In this document: positions 46,351 to 56,970 of the stretch, piece after piece | How positions within the stretch are numbered: position 1 is the stretch's first letter | How the letters are laid out: every line of letters starts with the position of its first letter | Assembly (NCBI GenBank): GCA_020747015.1 | Contig: JAGTJM010000023.1 | Span: forward strand, 372,001 to 436,000 | Length of the DNA stretch: 64,000 bases | Direction of reading: 5' to 3' | From: Pyrenochaeta sp. MPI-SDFR-AT-0127 | Taxonomy: Eukaryota; Ascomycota; Dothideomycetes; Pleosporales; Cucurbitariaceae | Position numbers and translations under genes: made by a program | The notes under the pieces: model-generated | Seen by the model: only the letters and a program-made list of their open reading frames with translations | What the model was told of the DNA's origin: nothing | The model's database searches: none

Positions 46351-46971
46351 ATTTTGACGGAATTACCGAAAATCGTACATAAGAACAAAGATTAGCCCAT
46401 TGCTCTCCGGTATAATCCCAAAACTTGAACCTGCCCTGAAGCGCAAAATAGAAAGCAGCCATGGAATGGGTTGTGTCGCAATATACCCGTTCGTACATTA
46501 CTGCGCTGGCGGAAAAAGAATTCGAGATAGATATGATGATGTCAAGGTCAGCATAGGGTGGTGGAGGAGGCTTGAATGATCCTCGTAGATAGGTTGCACC
46601 CGGTTAATCTCGTCCAATGTCCTTTGATACTCTGATTCAGTATCCTACTGATAGTCAGCTTTCATATCTTATGTGTCGCAACGAGGTCGATAGCACGAAG
46701 CTAGCTGTAGCATAAGACTGGTGAACATCAGAAGAAGCTAAGGATGGAAACGCTCTCATGCATCTAAATACAGTACGTTCGCACTCTGAGCATTTACGAA
46801 CATGAACAAGGGTAGTAACTCAATCATACATGATACAATAGACGGGCAAAGGAATCAGCCGTGCCAATCATGCCATTCTATACTTCCGTCAAGAGCTCAC
46901 TCGTTCGGTGGGGGATCAAGCTTCGAAACGCACAACGTCGTCAGCTGGCAGGGTGCTCTGCTGAGAGGAGC
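46351..46971. other. Intergenic between convergent genes
   Basis: About 620 bp, no supported gene. The frame at 46861-47097 is antisense to the last exon of succinyl-CoA ligase. Confidence 0.5.
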
Positions 46972-48619
46972 TTAAATACCGAGAGTGAACTCGACACCAA
47001 CGTCGATGTCACGGGCCATCTTCACAACCTTGCTGAACTGTACGGACTTCTCGGCGGCGGCTTGGAGATCGTCAATGGAGAAAATCTTAAGCCCTGAGTC
47101 GTTGAGCTAGACATGTGTTAGCATTTGATCAATATGCGTGGCTGTTCACAATTGCGTCTATAGACTTACCAGCTGGTGGGCCTGCTCCATGTTGGTACCC
47201 TGCAATCTTGCAATGACTGGAGTCTTCAAGTTCATCTCCTGAACAACCTGGATCAATCCCTTGGCAATAGCATCGCAGCGCACAATACCACCGAAGATGT
47301 TGACAAAGATAGCAGTGACCTTGGGATCACTGGTGATCAGGTCGAAAGCTTGTCGGATGGCCTCGGGTGTGGCACCGCCACCAACATCCAAGAAGTTAGC
47401 GGGCGCACCACCATTAAGCTTGATGATGTCCATGGTAGCCATGGCCAAACCGGCACCATTGACAAGGCAGCCAATGTCACCATCCAACTTGATGAAGTTG
47501 AGGCCGACCTTGGCAGCCTTGACCTCATCGGCATCTTCCTGAGTGATATCTCTCCAGTCGAAAACCTCCTTCTGACGGAAGTCAGCGTTGTCGTCGAAGT
47601 TCAGCTTAGCATCCATGGCGAGAACCTGATGGTCGACTGTCTCGGACAAGGGGTTGATCTCAATCTGGGTGGCGTCCTTCTCCATGAAGACCTTGTACAG
47701 CTTCTGGATAGTGTTCTTGGCATCCTCAATGCACTGCTCTGAGAAACCGAGCTCCGTTGCGATGTTGCGCGCAATATCGTCGGTAACGCCCTTGTGGATG
47801 TCGATGGGGGTAGTGATGATAGCCTCGGGGTGCTCCTTTGCGACAGTCTCGATATCCATGCCACCTTGCGATGAAGCGACGATAACGGGTCCTTGTGATG
47901 CGCGGTCCATCAGGATCGCCAGGTAGAATTCTCGGCGAGCGAATTTGCGGTCCACGATAAAGACGGCGTTGCAGAGGCGGCCTGCCGCTCCGGTTTGCTT
48001 GGTGATGAGCTTGTGGCCGATCATCTGTTCGGCCAGAATGGACGCTTCTCGGGGACTGCGTGCTGATATTAGGCCATGATCGCAGCTATCGGGCAAATTG
48101 TAGTAACATACGAATAGACAACTCTGACACCACCCTTGAAGCCATTGTCAAAGGTGCCCTTTCCTCGACCTCCAGCAAGGACCTGGGCCTTGATGACAGC
48201 ATCGTCCCCACCTGTGGGCATTAGTATAGACTTGTCCATTTATCTGCTCGAGCGCATACCAATTTCCTTAGCAATTTTTTCTGCCTCTGCTCCGCTGGTA
48301 GCAACGCCGCCTTTGGGCACGCCGATGCCATACTGCAGTCCACATTAGCTATGTATGTCCTCGATCCAAGCAGGAAGATGGCGGTGGTTTCGTACCGATT
48401 CGAGCAGTGCTGCAGACCGATATTCGTGAATTGCAAGCCATCTCCTTTGCTGTACCGCTGAGCGCTTCAATGGTGTCTCCTACTACATGTTAGCATTGCA
48501 CTTCCAATTGCGATGCAAGCTGGCGTCAGAGGCTTTGGAAGCTTGCGGTGTAGCTGGCTACGTACGACAGCAGCTCGGACGGCGCTGGCCAGCGGTCGTG
48601 CGCGGGCAAAGTTATACAT
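46972..48619 (-). CDS. LSC2: Succinyl-CoA ligase beta subunit, mitochondrial
   Basis: Six exons: 48619-48566, 48479-48396, 48332-48260, 48211-48112, 48055-47170 and 47106-46972, giving 443 residues, family-normal. It makes succinate and ATP or GTP from succinyl-CoA in the TCA cycle with the alpha subunit. The first exon is an 18-residue presequence-like segment (MYNFARARPLASAVRAAV). ATP-grasp and interface motifs follow: WLAIHEYRSAALLES, YGIGVPKGG, IKAQVLAGGRGKGTF and KLITKQTGAAGR. The CoA-ligase domain then shows QIEINPLSE, NGAGLAMATMDIIKLNGG, DVGGGATPEAI and NIFGGIVRCDAIA. It shares a short divergent promoter with the gene at 48825. Confidence 0.95.
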
Positions 48620-48824
48620 GGTGTCTGAAATAGCAGACACACAATTGGGTATATGGAATGGCGGGGTGGTCGATGGAGCTGAGAAGATGGAGCTTGTTGC
48701 TGCTTCACAAAGGTGCGGAGGTGTCTAGCGCGCCGAGAATTTCCCGGGTCTGATAAAATGTCGCGGCCGGGAACGAATATGAAGCAACCCAACTTGGACG
48801 GGGAATCCAGCAAATTCGCGCACA
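48620..48824. promoter_or_regulatory. Short bidirectional promoter: LSC2 / DUF3245-like gene
   Basis: Only 205 bp separate the two divergent ATGs, so both genes must share cis-elements. No TATA box is obvious. Confidence 0.55.
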
Positions 48825-49602
48825 ATGTCGAAAAGAAATAGTGATGGAGATGTCATTGCCAATCAACTGAGTCTTATAGAAGCAAAAGGGCAAAAATTTC
48901 TAGCATCACTGTTGGGCCCGCAGCCACAATCAACGCCAGCAAGTGGCACATCACAAGACGCTAAAGAAGACGAAGACCTAAAAGAAGACTTTGGGCATGA
49001 CAGGTAGAGCCACGAACCTTGATGTATGTCAAAATCTAATCATGTGATGTAGACTGGGTGTTGGAGGCATCCTCCCAAAGGACGTCGCAGATGGCAGCTT
49101 CACTAGGCGGATACCCACGTCAAACGACAAACTTCTTGAGCAGTTGATTGGCAAAAAGAAAGCAAAAGCTCACCTCGCCGCCAAAGAAGCAGCAGCGAGA
49201 CCAAATGCCAAGGCCCAAGGGTACGGGAGACCGACTGTGAAGAAAGAGGAGAGCGAGGATGAAGAAGAGGGACGAGCTGCTGCGTTCAAGTCGAAAAAGA
49301 GAAAAGCGAATGTAAAGGCAGCAGTGGCGGCTGATGTGGATGACAGTGGGGATGAGGATGAAGAAACAAGAGCGGCGAGACTAGCAAGTAATGGCAACGC
49401 AGAGCCAAAAGAAAAAGTGGCGATTGCAGCTCTCGAAGTGAACAACGATAAATCTGGAACTGATGAAGAAGTTGAAGCACCCCCAGTATCTAAGAAATTA
49501 CCGAGTAGAGGAAGAACAAAACCAACCAGCTTCCTCGACGAAATCCTAGCGGAGAGATCAAAGAAGAAGAAAAACAAAGGCAAAAACAAAGAGTCAAAAT
49601 AA
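48825..49602 (+). CDS. Basic nuclear-type protein, DUF3245-like
   Basis: Two exons, 48825-49003 and 49053-49602 with a 49-bp intron, give 242 residues. The N-terminus has a short amphipathic helix (VIANQLSLIEAKGQKFLASL). A conserved block spans the splice: LGVGGILPKDVADGSF followed by LLEQLIGKKKAKAHLAAKEA. The rest alternates Lys-rich and acidic runs (KKEESEDEEEG, KKKKNKGKNK), typical of nucleolar or ribosome-biogenesis factors. I believe the conserved block corresponds to Pfam DUF3245, a fungal nuclear family of unknown role; this is recognition from memory, not a search. The function stays open. Confidence 0.8.
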
Positions 49603-49702
49603 TGAGCTGTAAATATTTGCATGGTATCAAGGCATTGCAAAGTACTTTTATATACCCATGGATAGGCTGAATAACACTAGATCTTCAGTCTCTAGTCCCA
49701 TC

Positions 49703-51004
49703 CTATTCTCTAACAATCAAACTCGCCATACCCATACCTGTGCCTATGCACTTGCTCAAAACACCGACTTGCTCGCCTGTTCGTTTCATCTCACTAAGTA
49801 ATGTGGCTAGCATGCGTCCAGACGTAGCACCGAGGGGATGACCAAGAGCAATCGCGCCACCGTTCCGGTTGACTCTGTCCATGTTGTTCTCCAAGCCCAA
49901 TTTCCTAACACAATACAAGGCCTGGCTAGCAAAGGCCTCGTTGATCTCCCAAACATCCACCTCCTCTGTCTTCACGCCAGCGTACTCGAGGAGTTTAGGA
50001 ATGGCGAGCGCGGGTCCAATACCCATCTCGTCAGGTTGGCAGCCGACGACTTGAGTTCCTGCCCATTTTCCGATAATGTGTGACTCGAGACCAAGTGCGG
50101 TGGCGGTGGATCGGCGCATCATCAGGGCTGCGGACGCACCGTCGGAGACTTGAGAGCTGTTTCCTGCCGTGCTTGTACCATTCGCCTTGAATGCGGGTTT
50201 CATAGCCGCAAGCTTCTCGACCGTGGTATTTGCTCTAATGCCATCATCCTTTGTGACTGTAACCTCTTTCACGTTCTCTGGGCTCTCAGGTTCGATCCAG
50301 CGAGTTGTGACTGGGACGATTTCTTCGTCAAACCGACCGGCTGCTTGTGCTTCCGCCGCTCTGCGCTGGCTCTGTGCCGCAAAAGCGTCTTGATCTGCCC
50401 TGTTGACCCCATATCTCTCTGCAACATTCTCACTTGTAATACCCATGCTCATAATACAATCCTTCGCCTCCTTGACGTTTGATTCCCTCAACTCAGGCCA
50501 CAGCTCTGTTGGAATAGCTCTGCTCCCATAATTTCGCGTCATGCTCTCCATGCCACCTGCAATTCCCACATCAATCTGTCCAACGGCGATCGAATTCGCG
50601 ATCGACGTAATGGCGGACAGGCCAGATGCGCAAGCCCGGTTCACGGTACTAAAGGATGTGGTGGTAGGAACGCCAACATGGTTTGCAGCCATGCGACCAG
50701 CTTTTGAGCCGCCGAGTTCTGCGAGGACGGTGCCAATGCATACATCGTCGATTTTCGCGGGGTCGAGGTTGGGAAATTTATTTATCGTGGCTTTGAGGAC
50801 CTGGTTTGTTGTCAGCGTTCATTGATGCATGATTTGGATTGCCAGGGCGAATCGTACAGCTCCAAGCAGCTCATGGTCATATGCGTCTCGCAAACCACCC
50901 TTCTTCGCTCTTGTAACAGGCGTCCTCAGTGCTGAGAGGAAGACAACATCGTGAGGGTTCTTTTGAATGATGTTCTTAAGGCCTTTCTGGATGAAACCTG
51001 CCAT
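49703..51004 (-). CDS. Thiolase (3-ketoacyl-CoA or acetyl-CoA acyltransferase)
   Basis: Two exons, 51004-50858 and 50800-49703 with a 57-bp intron, give 414 residues. Thiolases cleave 3-ketoacyl-CoA with CoA in beta-oxidation, or run in reverse. Active-site parts are all present: nucleophile VNRACASGL, EINEAFASQ, GHPLGATSGRM (His) and KCIGTGMG (second Cys). The N-terminal block VVFLSALRTPVTRAKKGGL is typical of the peroxisomal KAT branch. No convincing PTS2 at the N-terminus or SKL-type C-terminus (it ends LIVRE), so compartment is uncertain. Its 3' end faces that of the DUF3245-like gene 100 bp away. Confidence 0.93.
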
Positions 51005-51646
51005 TGTCGGATGAGATATTCAAATGCAACGCTAAGAAGGGCAATGGAGGGGTATCAAGGTATTGGTAGAGGTAAAGAGAAGGTTCGCAGAGGAATGAAG
51101 GAAAGGGAAAGGACTCTGTAGTCGCCGCAAGTCGACGACATAGTTGGTGTAAGCTAAGCTCCAGATCCGAAGCGTGGAGCATCGGCAAGTGAGCGCGGGG
51201 CGATGGCCCGGCTAAGCTCTTTTCCACATCAGTTGCACGGAAAAGGTTCCCAGACATAACAGGGTCCCAAGGTCGGATAACCACAAGAGGCCAGTGGCAC
51301 GTTGAAGTTGGGGATAATTTTTTGTATTTCTTGTCCAATCTATCCGTGTACATATCGTAGATCGTCTCATCGCCTGAGATACTACTGTGACAAACTTGAG
51401 TCGTGTCCGTACAGGAGATGCGCATACGCACACGCATGTTCAACCTCAAGCGCTGCCACGACCTGCTCCTGCCACCTGCGCTGCCCGCTGCCAAAATGCT
51501 TCTGAAATCGAAAAGAATTGTTTCCACCAACTCGCAAGCTTGAGGAACCCTAGGAGTACTGCGCATAGCCCTCTACATGTGGAACAAAATAGAATTGCTC
51601 AGTAGCGCTCCAGGAGAGTCCAAGACCGCTCAGCCATACTCGTAGC
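51005..51646. other. Thiolase promoter side and NTF2 3' flank
   Basis: No supported gene. Open frames (51302-51505, minus 50976-51566) lack motifs and overlap in antisense. Confidence 0.5.
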
Positions 51647-52330
51647 TTATGCAGCGGGGTATACGAGTCGGAAGACGTCATTTAGGACGTAAAAGTTGCC
51701 GTTGTCATTCTTGAGCTGGAAGGCCTGGGTGAAGCTCATTGGCTTGTCTTCGCCTCCAAGCTGTCCAGGCGTTAGCCAGAGCAAATTATTGTGTGCGTAG
51801 TTGTACTCGCCAGAAGTGCGCCAGTCACTAGAACCAAGATACCATCCTCGGCGGAAGGCTGGGCGTCGACGGTGTCGGTTCGGTGTTGTATCTGCTGGAA
51901 GGGTAAATTCTATCACAGTTAGCTTCCCCCAATGTGTCTACGGAGCGTGCCCTAACCTGAAGCTTCTCGACAATGGCAGCTGCTCCCTGAGTTCCTTGCG
52001 CCTCAAAAGTGAGCATAGAGGTCTCTTTCTAAATTATTTATCAGCTAATTGTGACCAAATTAGCATTATTATTATGCATAACATACGTAGAGTGAGGCGA
52101 GCTGAGCGCGGTTCTCATCGAAGGTCTTGTAATAGAACTGTACAAACTGCTCTAAGGTGGAGGGTCAGTAGCGCCTTCGCTGGAATGGATTCTGAGAGAC
52201 AAGATATATTCAACTTGTGTCCTCACGGGTGGGTATGTACATACGGGCTACGGAGTTGAAGTCGGCTACATATAGAGTCAGTCCCCAAAGAGCTTGTCCT
52301 GAGGTGGGGCAGAGTCGCAAACATACCCAT
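51647..52330 (-). CDS. NTF2: Nuclear transport factor 2
   Basis: Six exons: 52330-52327, 52265-52245, 52151-52087, 52028-51957, 51909-51811 and 51760-51647, giving 124 residues, the exact family size. NTF2 carries Ran-GDP into the nucleus and binds FxFG nucleoporins. The spliced protein begins MADFNSVAQQFVQFYYKTFD. It continues with SMLTFEAQGTQGAAAIVEKL, VDAQPSAEDGGILVLVTGAL and PMSFTQAFQL, and ends FYVLNDVFRLVYPAA; all are NTF2 signatures. Two oddities: the first coding exon is only ATGG (4 nt), and the last intron (51810-51761) runs GC-AG rather than GT-AG. Without both, the family sequence breaks. Confidence 0.94.
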
Positions 52331-52960
52331 TTTTGCGTCTTCTTGAGGTACTTATATGGGAAGAAGTTTGTGAAGACAGTTATTTGACTCTCGAGGAAGG
52401 GCAAGGCCAGTTATGAGCAGATGTCTCGAACGTGTTTGGGCTCTGACTTGCTTGCTGCTTGCGCTGGATGGGCTTCGTTGGTGGGGCAGCGCCAAAAGCC
52501 TTCGGCCCGACGTTTTGCCGCGTACCATGTTATTTTCTCCATCGGCTTGATTCCGAGCTTTCTTACTTCTCCATTGCTGGTAGACCATTAAACACGCAAC
52601 ATGACCATTGATGTATGGTTTTCATATTCTAAGTACTATGCATAATTGGTAAGTCCACATCCCCTACTCAACTCTGTGCATCATGATGATACCTTTTTCA
52701 TAACTTCCGAGTCAAAACGACGGTGAAGTCCAAAAAATATCAAGCTCAACAGGCTGATTGCTTTTTCATAATTTGTGTTGTCTATTCTTCAAGTAGCTTC
52801 GCAGGCTGACATATCACGTCACAGAATCTACGCGTACCCAATGCAGGCATTCTAGATCGACGCCCGATCAGTTAGATATGTTACATAGATTATCGAATAT
52901 AGTTCCACCCTCGACTTACGTCCTCTCTCGTTCCTCACGATGATTATCCTGAGCCTATAT
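52331..52960. other. NTF2 promoter side and reductase 3' flank
   Basis: About 630 bp, no supported gene. Frames at 52210-52404 and 52352-52588 on the minus strand are read-through of NTF2 introns or lack motifs. Confidence 0.5.
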
Positions 52961-54090
52961 CTACAGTCCCTTCGCTTGGAACGACTTTATTGAGTCGACA
53001 ATGGACTCTTCGAAGCTCTTGTATTTGATACCGAGAATATCGATAGACCGTTTGTTGTCATATTCGTACAATCCCTTGTCAGGCGTTCCTTCGGGGTAGT
53101 CACCACCAGGTGTTGAGTCGCTCGGCAAGTCTTTGAACTGTGGAAAGTTCCTCCTGATAATTTGGCAAAGTTCCTTGTTGGAGAAATACCCGGCAGTGGT
53201 AAAGAAGCGCTTATTGGCAGCGTTGGGCTTCTCAAATGCGGCCACGTGTGCCTCGGCAACGTCACGCACGTCCACCCACAGATGCACACCACTTGGTGGG
53301 ATCTCGTCCTTGAACTTTCCTTGGGCAGCCCAAAGGATCCTCTGGTTCGATGTATTCAGGTTCTCAAGGCTGTCAAGGGCATGTACCTGGTACTGCGTCA
53401 GCAAAGCACATATAGTCAGGTGTCCTTTCAAACTTACAATTGGCCCAAACACCATTGGAGGGTTGATAGTAGACAGACTGAAGTTGGGTTTCTCGTTCTT
53501 AATGAAGTCCCACGCGGCCTTTTCGGCGAACGTTTTGCTAGCCCGATAACCCATCATTGGGTTTTCTTGTGCCTCTTCTGATGTGATTGGGTTCCAATCA
53601 TCTTCTGAGTATTTGTGTCCCGGCCAGAAGCCCCTAGTACCGTTCACGATCGCCGCGAAGGAGGAAGTGATGACGACATGTTTGACTGTAGGCGCGCTCT
53701 TCTTGATGGATTTCAGAATGCCAGTCGTCCCAATGACAGCAGGGTCAATAAGGTCCTATTTTATCAGCGGCAGTTGACACATTGGAAGATTATACTCACT
53801 TTCTGTACGTCAGTCACGTTGAAGTGGAAAGGACTAGCAGTATGAAGGACAGCTTCGAACGGGGGGTCTGAGATGACTGCCTGGTCGAATGCATTTGGCT
53901 GAGCAATATCTGGCACAAGGACAAAGTCCAGCTGGCCCTTGTCTGCGTAGCTTTGATATTCTGCCTTGATCTTGTCTGCTTTCTCCTGGGTGCGGACAGT
54001 TGCGACAACTGAATGTCCTCGTTTTAGAAGCACATCGACTGTGTGAGCTGCAATGAAGCCGCTTCCTCCAGTAAGCAGGACTCGAGTCAT
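52961..54090 (-). CDS. NAD(P)-dependent reductase, GRE2 / dihydroflavonol-4-reductase-like
   Basis: Three exons, 54090-53800, 53755-53438 and 53392-52961 with introns of 44 and 45 bp, give 346 residues. An extended short-chain dehydrogenase: the nucleotide motif TGGSGFIAAHTVDVLL is at the N-terminus, VLHTASPFHF marks the active-site region, VVITSSFAAI holds the Ser, and YRASKTFAEKAAW is the YxxxK catalytic motif. HLWVDVRDVAEAHVAAFE is characteristic of the GRE2/DFR branch. Such enzymes reduce aldehydes and ketones (methylglyoxal, isovaleraldehyde, secondary-metabolite carbonyls) with NADPH; the substrate here is unknown. No metabolite cluster is visible around it. Confidence 0.92.
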
Positions 54091-55081
54091 TTTGAGAGTA
54101 AAGTCAAAGAATAGGTGGCAATTGAGGTTTTGGTGGTACTAGAGCAGTCGGGTAAAACGCTGTTGTGGGTTGAGTCGAGAAGCTACTGAAGCACACCATG
54201 AGGGAGGTGACAGCATTTGTACTCTGAATGTCCCACATAGCGCGGGGCAGACCCCTTCCTTTTCCGAGCTTCTTTCGGGTTCTGCATCTTGCGCCATTCG
54301 AATCGCCGGTGGCGCTTACAAACAGATTGTCTTGCATTATCGTCGTTATATCCGCCTTTGCCGTCTCGTTTTCCCACTGGCTATGATGTCATTCATCGCC
54401 TATGGCTGCGGGCTCTCATTCTGCTTTCCTACTTTAGTCGCTTGTTCAGACTGTGGGACTTGGAATAATTGTTGATCAGCAGCGTCCGGTCTTTTCGGTT
54501 TTCCGAACGGAGAGTGAATCTCCCAATACACGCCGCAACATAGCCATATCTTCATCGTTGTGTGACAGGTTCACGATGCGCGCTGGAGCGTTCGATTGAC
54601 GACTGATCGATTCTCCTGAGCCGGGCGCGTTAACGAGACGAGATTGAGGCACGAATTCAGCGATATCCGCGGTGACGTCGAGGTTCCTGTCAAGTCACTT
54701 GTAGTCATGTTGCAAGGCACGTTCGCCTTTGCGGATGTAAGCCTTTGGTGACCCTGACTGGCGGGTCACGCCTCGTCTTATCCAACAAAGGCCCCACCAT
54801 AGCTCGAGCTGCCTCCCACATAGCCCACACGCCACTCTGTTTATGTCTTCCAATCCGATGACGGTCGCATCCTCGAATCCTCGCTTACCCGAGCCCGCCA
54901 CCTGAGCCAGGGTAAATCTCAGGGCTGCCAAAGGGTCCACGGCCCTGCGATGAGCGTCCGATTTTGGTGTAATTGCGGGGCACATGAAGGAGATGAGGGG
55001 CAGGTTTTTTCTTCGATTGTCTTTCTGATTATTGTGTTATCCTCATAGTAACTTCAATTGCAAACTGCGATCCCATTGAAC
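54091..55081. promoter_or_regulatory. Divergent promoter region: reductase / MetE-like gene
   Basis: About 990 bp between divergent starts. Frames inside (54104-54337, 54170-54475, 54695-54985) lack motifs. Confidence 0.5.
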
Positions 55082-56416
55082 ATGTCGTCTCTTAAAAGAA
55101 GCCCACCTTTCCGTGCTGAGCATGTCGGCTCCTTGCTTCGGCCCAAGGAGCTTGTCCAAAAACGTTACGATGTTGCCTCAGGAAAAGCCCAGCCAGAAGA
55201 ACTCGTTCCGCTTGAAGACAAGTCGGTCGCAGAGGTTGTGAAGCTGCAGCAAGATTGTGGCCTCAAAGTTGTTTCGAGTGGAGAGTATACCCGGTCAGTA
55301 CCAAATCCTAGAACAACAAAGCATCCCGAGCGTTCGGAAACCGACTAACTTACAGTGCAGACACATGTTTTGGGGCACCTTTTTCGAGACCCTCAATGGC
55401 ATGAAGGAGCTGCAGCTGGGTGTACTCAAGGGCTACAACAAGGACATTTTCCGTGCTTATGCACCTGATGTCAAGTCTTTCATGGAGGCCAAAGAAGTTC
55501 CTAACCATGTCACCGTCTGCGTCGGCAAGATCAGTCACCCCGGTAAATCGAGCAACCAGCGCGAAGTCGACCTCATGAAGAGCCTATTGCCTGAAAGCGA
55601 GTGGAAGAACATCAAGATCACGTTGATCTCGCCATCTTGGTACCACTTCCGTTACATGAACGGACGAAGCTTCCCCCAGGATGTGTATGCGAACGATGAA
55701 GAGTATTTCGAGGATGTTGCAAAAGCATATCAAGAGGAGTTGAAGATCCTGCACGCGAGTGGTATCAGGAACATCCAGATTGACGATCCCAACCTGGCAT
55801 ATTTCTGCTCCAAGGACATGTTGGAAGGTTGGGCTGCCGATAAAACCAACGACAAGACGGCCGATGAGATGTTTGATTCCTATGTCAAGTTTTACAACAA
55901 GTGCTTCGAGCGGCCTGCGGACATGCACCTCGGAATTCATCTCTGCAGGGGTAATTACGTTGGAAGCCGCCACTTCTCTGAGGGCGCGTATGACAATATT
56001 GCAAAGAAGCTGTTCCAGGTAAGTTCTTGAAAAATTGAAAACTTGTTCTGTACTAATTTCGTTAGGACTTAAAAGTAGATACCTACTATCTCGAGTACGA
56101 CACGCCTCGTGCCGGTGGTTTCGAGCCTCTTGAGCATCTCCCCAAAAACAAGAACGTCGTGCTTGGTGTCATTACTTCCAAGTTCCCCAAGCTTGAGGAC
56201 AAGGACGAGATGATCGCTCGTGTCAACCAAGCCGCTGACTGGATTGCGAAGGGCACTGGCCAATCGCGCGAAGATGCGATCCAACAATGTTGTGTCAGTC
56301 CGCAGTGCGGTTTTGCATCACATGCGGAGGGTAACTCGCTGGGCTATGAGGATATGAGAAAGAAACTACAGCTTGTGAGGAGCATCGCAGATGCAGTGTG
56401 GCCAGGCCAGGCATAA
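55082..56416 (+). CDS. MetE-like (cobalamin-independent methionine synthase C-domain) protein
   Basis: Three exons, 55082-55293, 55361-56018 and 56066-56416 with introns of 67 and 47 bp, give 406 residues. It matches the catalytic C-terminal barrel of MetE only, about half the length of full methionine synthase. This stand-alone form is known in bacteria (YxjG/YxjH type) and fungi. Visible: RAEHVGSLLRPKEL at the start, IQIDDPNLAYF, HLCRGNYVGSRHFSEGAYD (zinc His and Cys), YYLEYDTPRAGGFEPL (Glu) and SPQCGFAS (zinc Cys). The zinc/thiol site is therefore complete. The methyl donor and acceptor are not known; it may serve methionine or sulphonium salvage. Confidence 0.9.
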
Positions 56417-56970
56417 AAGTTACATGAGGGGCTGCGACATGTATTAGAGCTGGGAATGATCTATTGTTTGTTTGAAATAAGCAGCATATATTGATCCGAA
56501 TGATTTATCCAGTGTCAATGAGATTCTATCATTGTTGCAAGACTTTGTTTCGTATCAGGATTGCGGCTTGAAAAATGACAGCAGAGCACTTAGTCTATGA
56601 CTTGGTATGAGCTACAAGAATTGAAAGCCATTTATCGTCCATTTGTTCCAAAAATGCCAAAGATCTCTTGTTCAACGAAGAGATTGCTCCATAGGCATGG
56701 TTGTAAACAGAAGCGAAGAGTTGCTCAATGTGAGTGGCGAATTTGCCTCTGATCACGTGATCCGACTGCGGACGAGAAATCCCAATTTCTGTTGCTGAGC
56801 GCCTTGTAACTCATTTCAAGGGCTGAAAAAGACAGTTCAAGCTGTACGAGACCTTGCGGTTACTCTCTCTCTCTTTCTCCGTCTTTTTTCTGCGCTTGTT
56901 GAGCTTTTGTACTCGATTCTGTACTTGTCTCGACCTGGTTCCGCCCAAAAAGGCTTGGCACGACGCACTC
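56417..56970. other. Intergenic: regulator gene promoter side
   Basis: No supported gene. The frame of the next gene's first exon is open upstream to 56854, but the added part (MRLLSLSFSVFFLRLLSF...) looks like translated pyrimidine-rich leader; ATG 56971 is preferred. Confidence 0.45.

Noticed and set aside
49170..49640. Minus-strand Ser-rich frame of 156 codons
   Set aside because: Antisense of the Lys/Glu-rich DUF3245-like exon.
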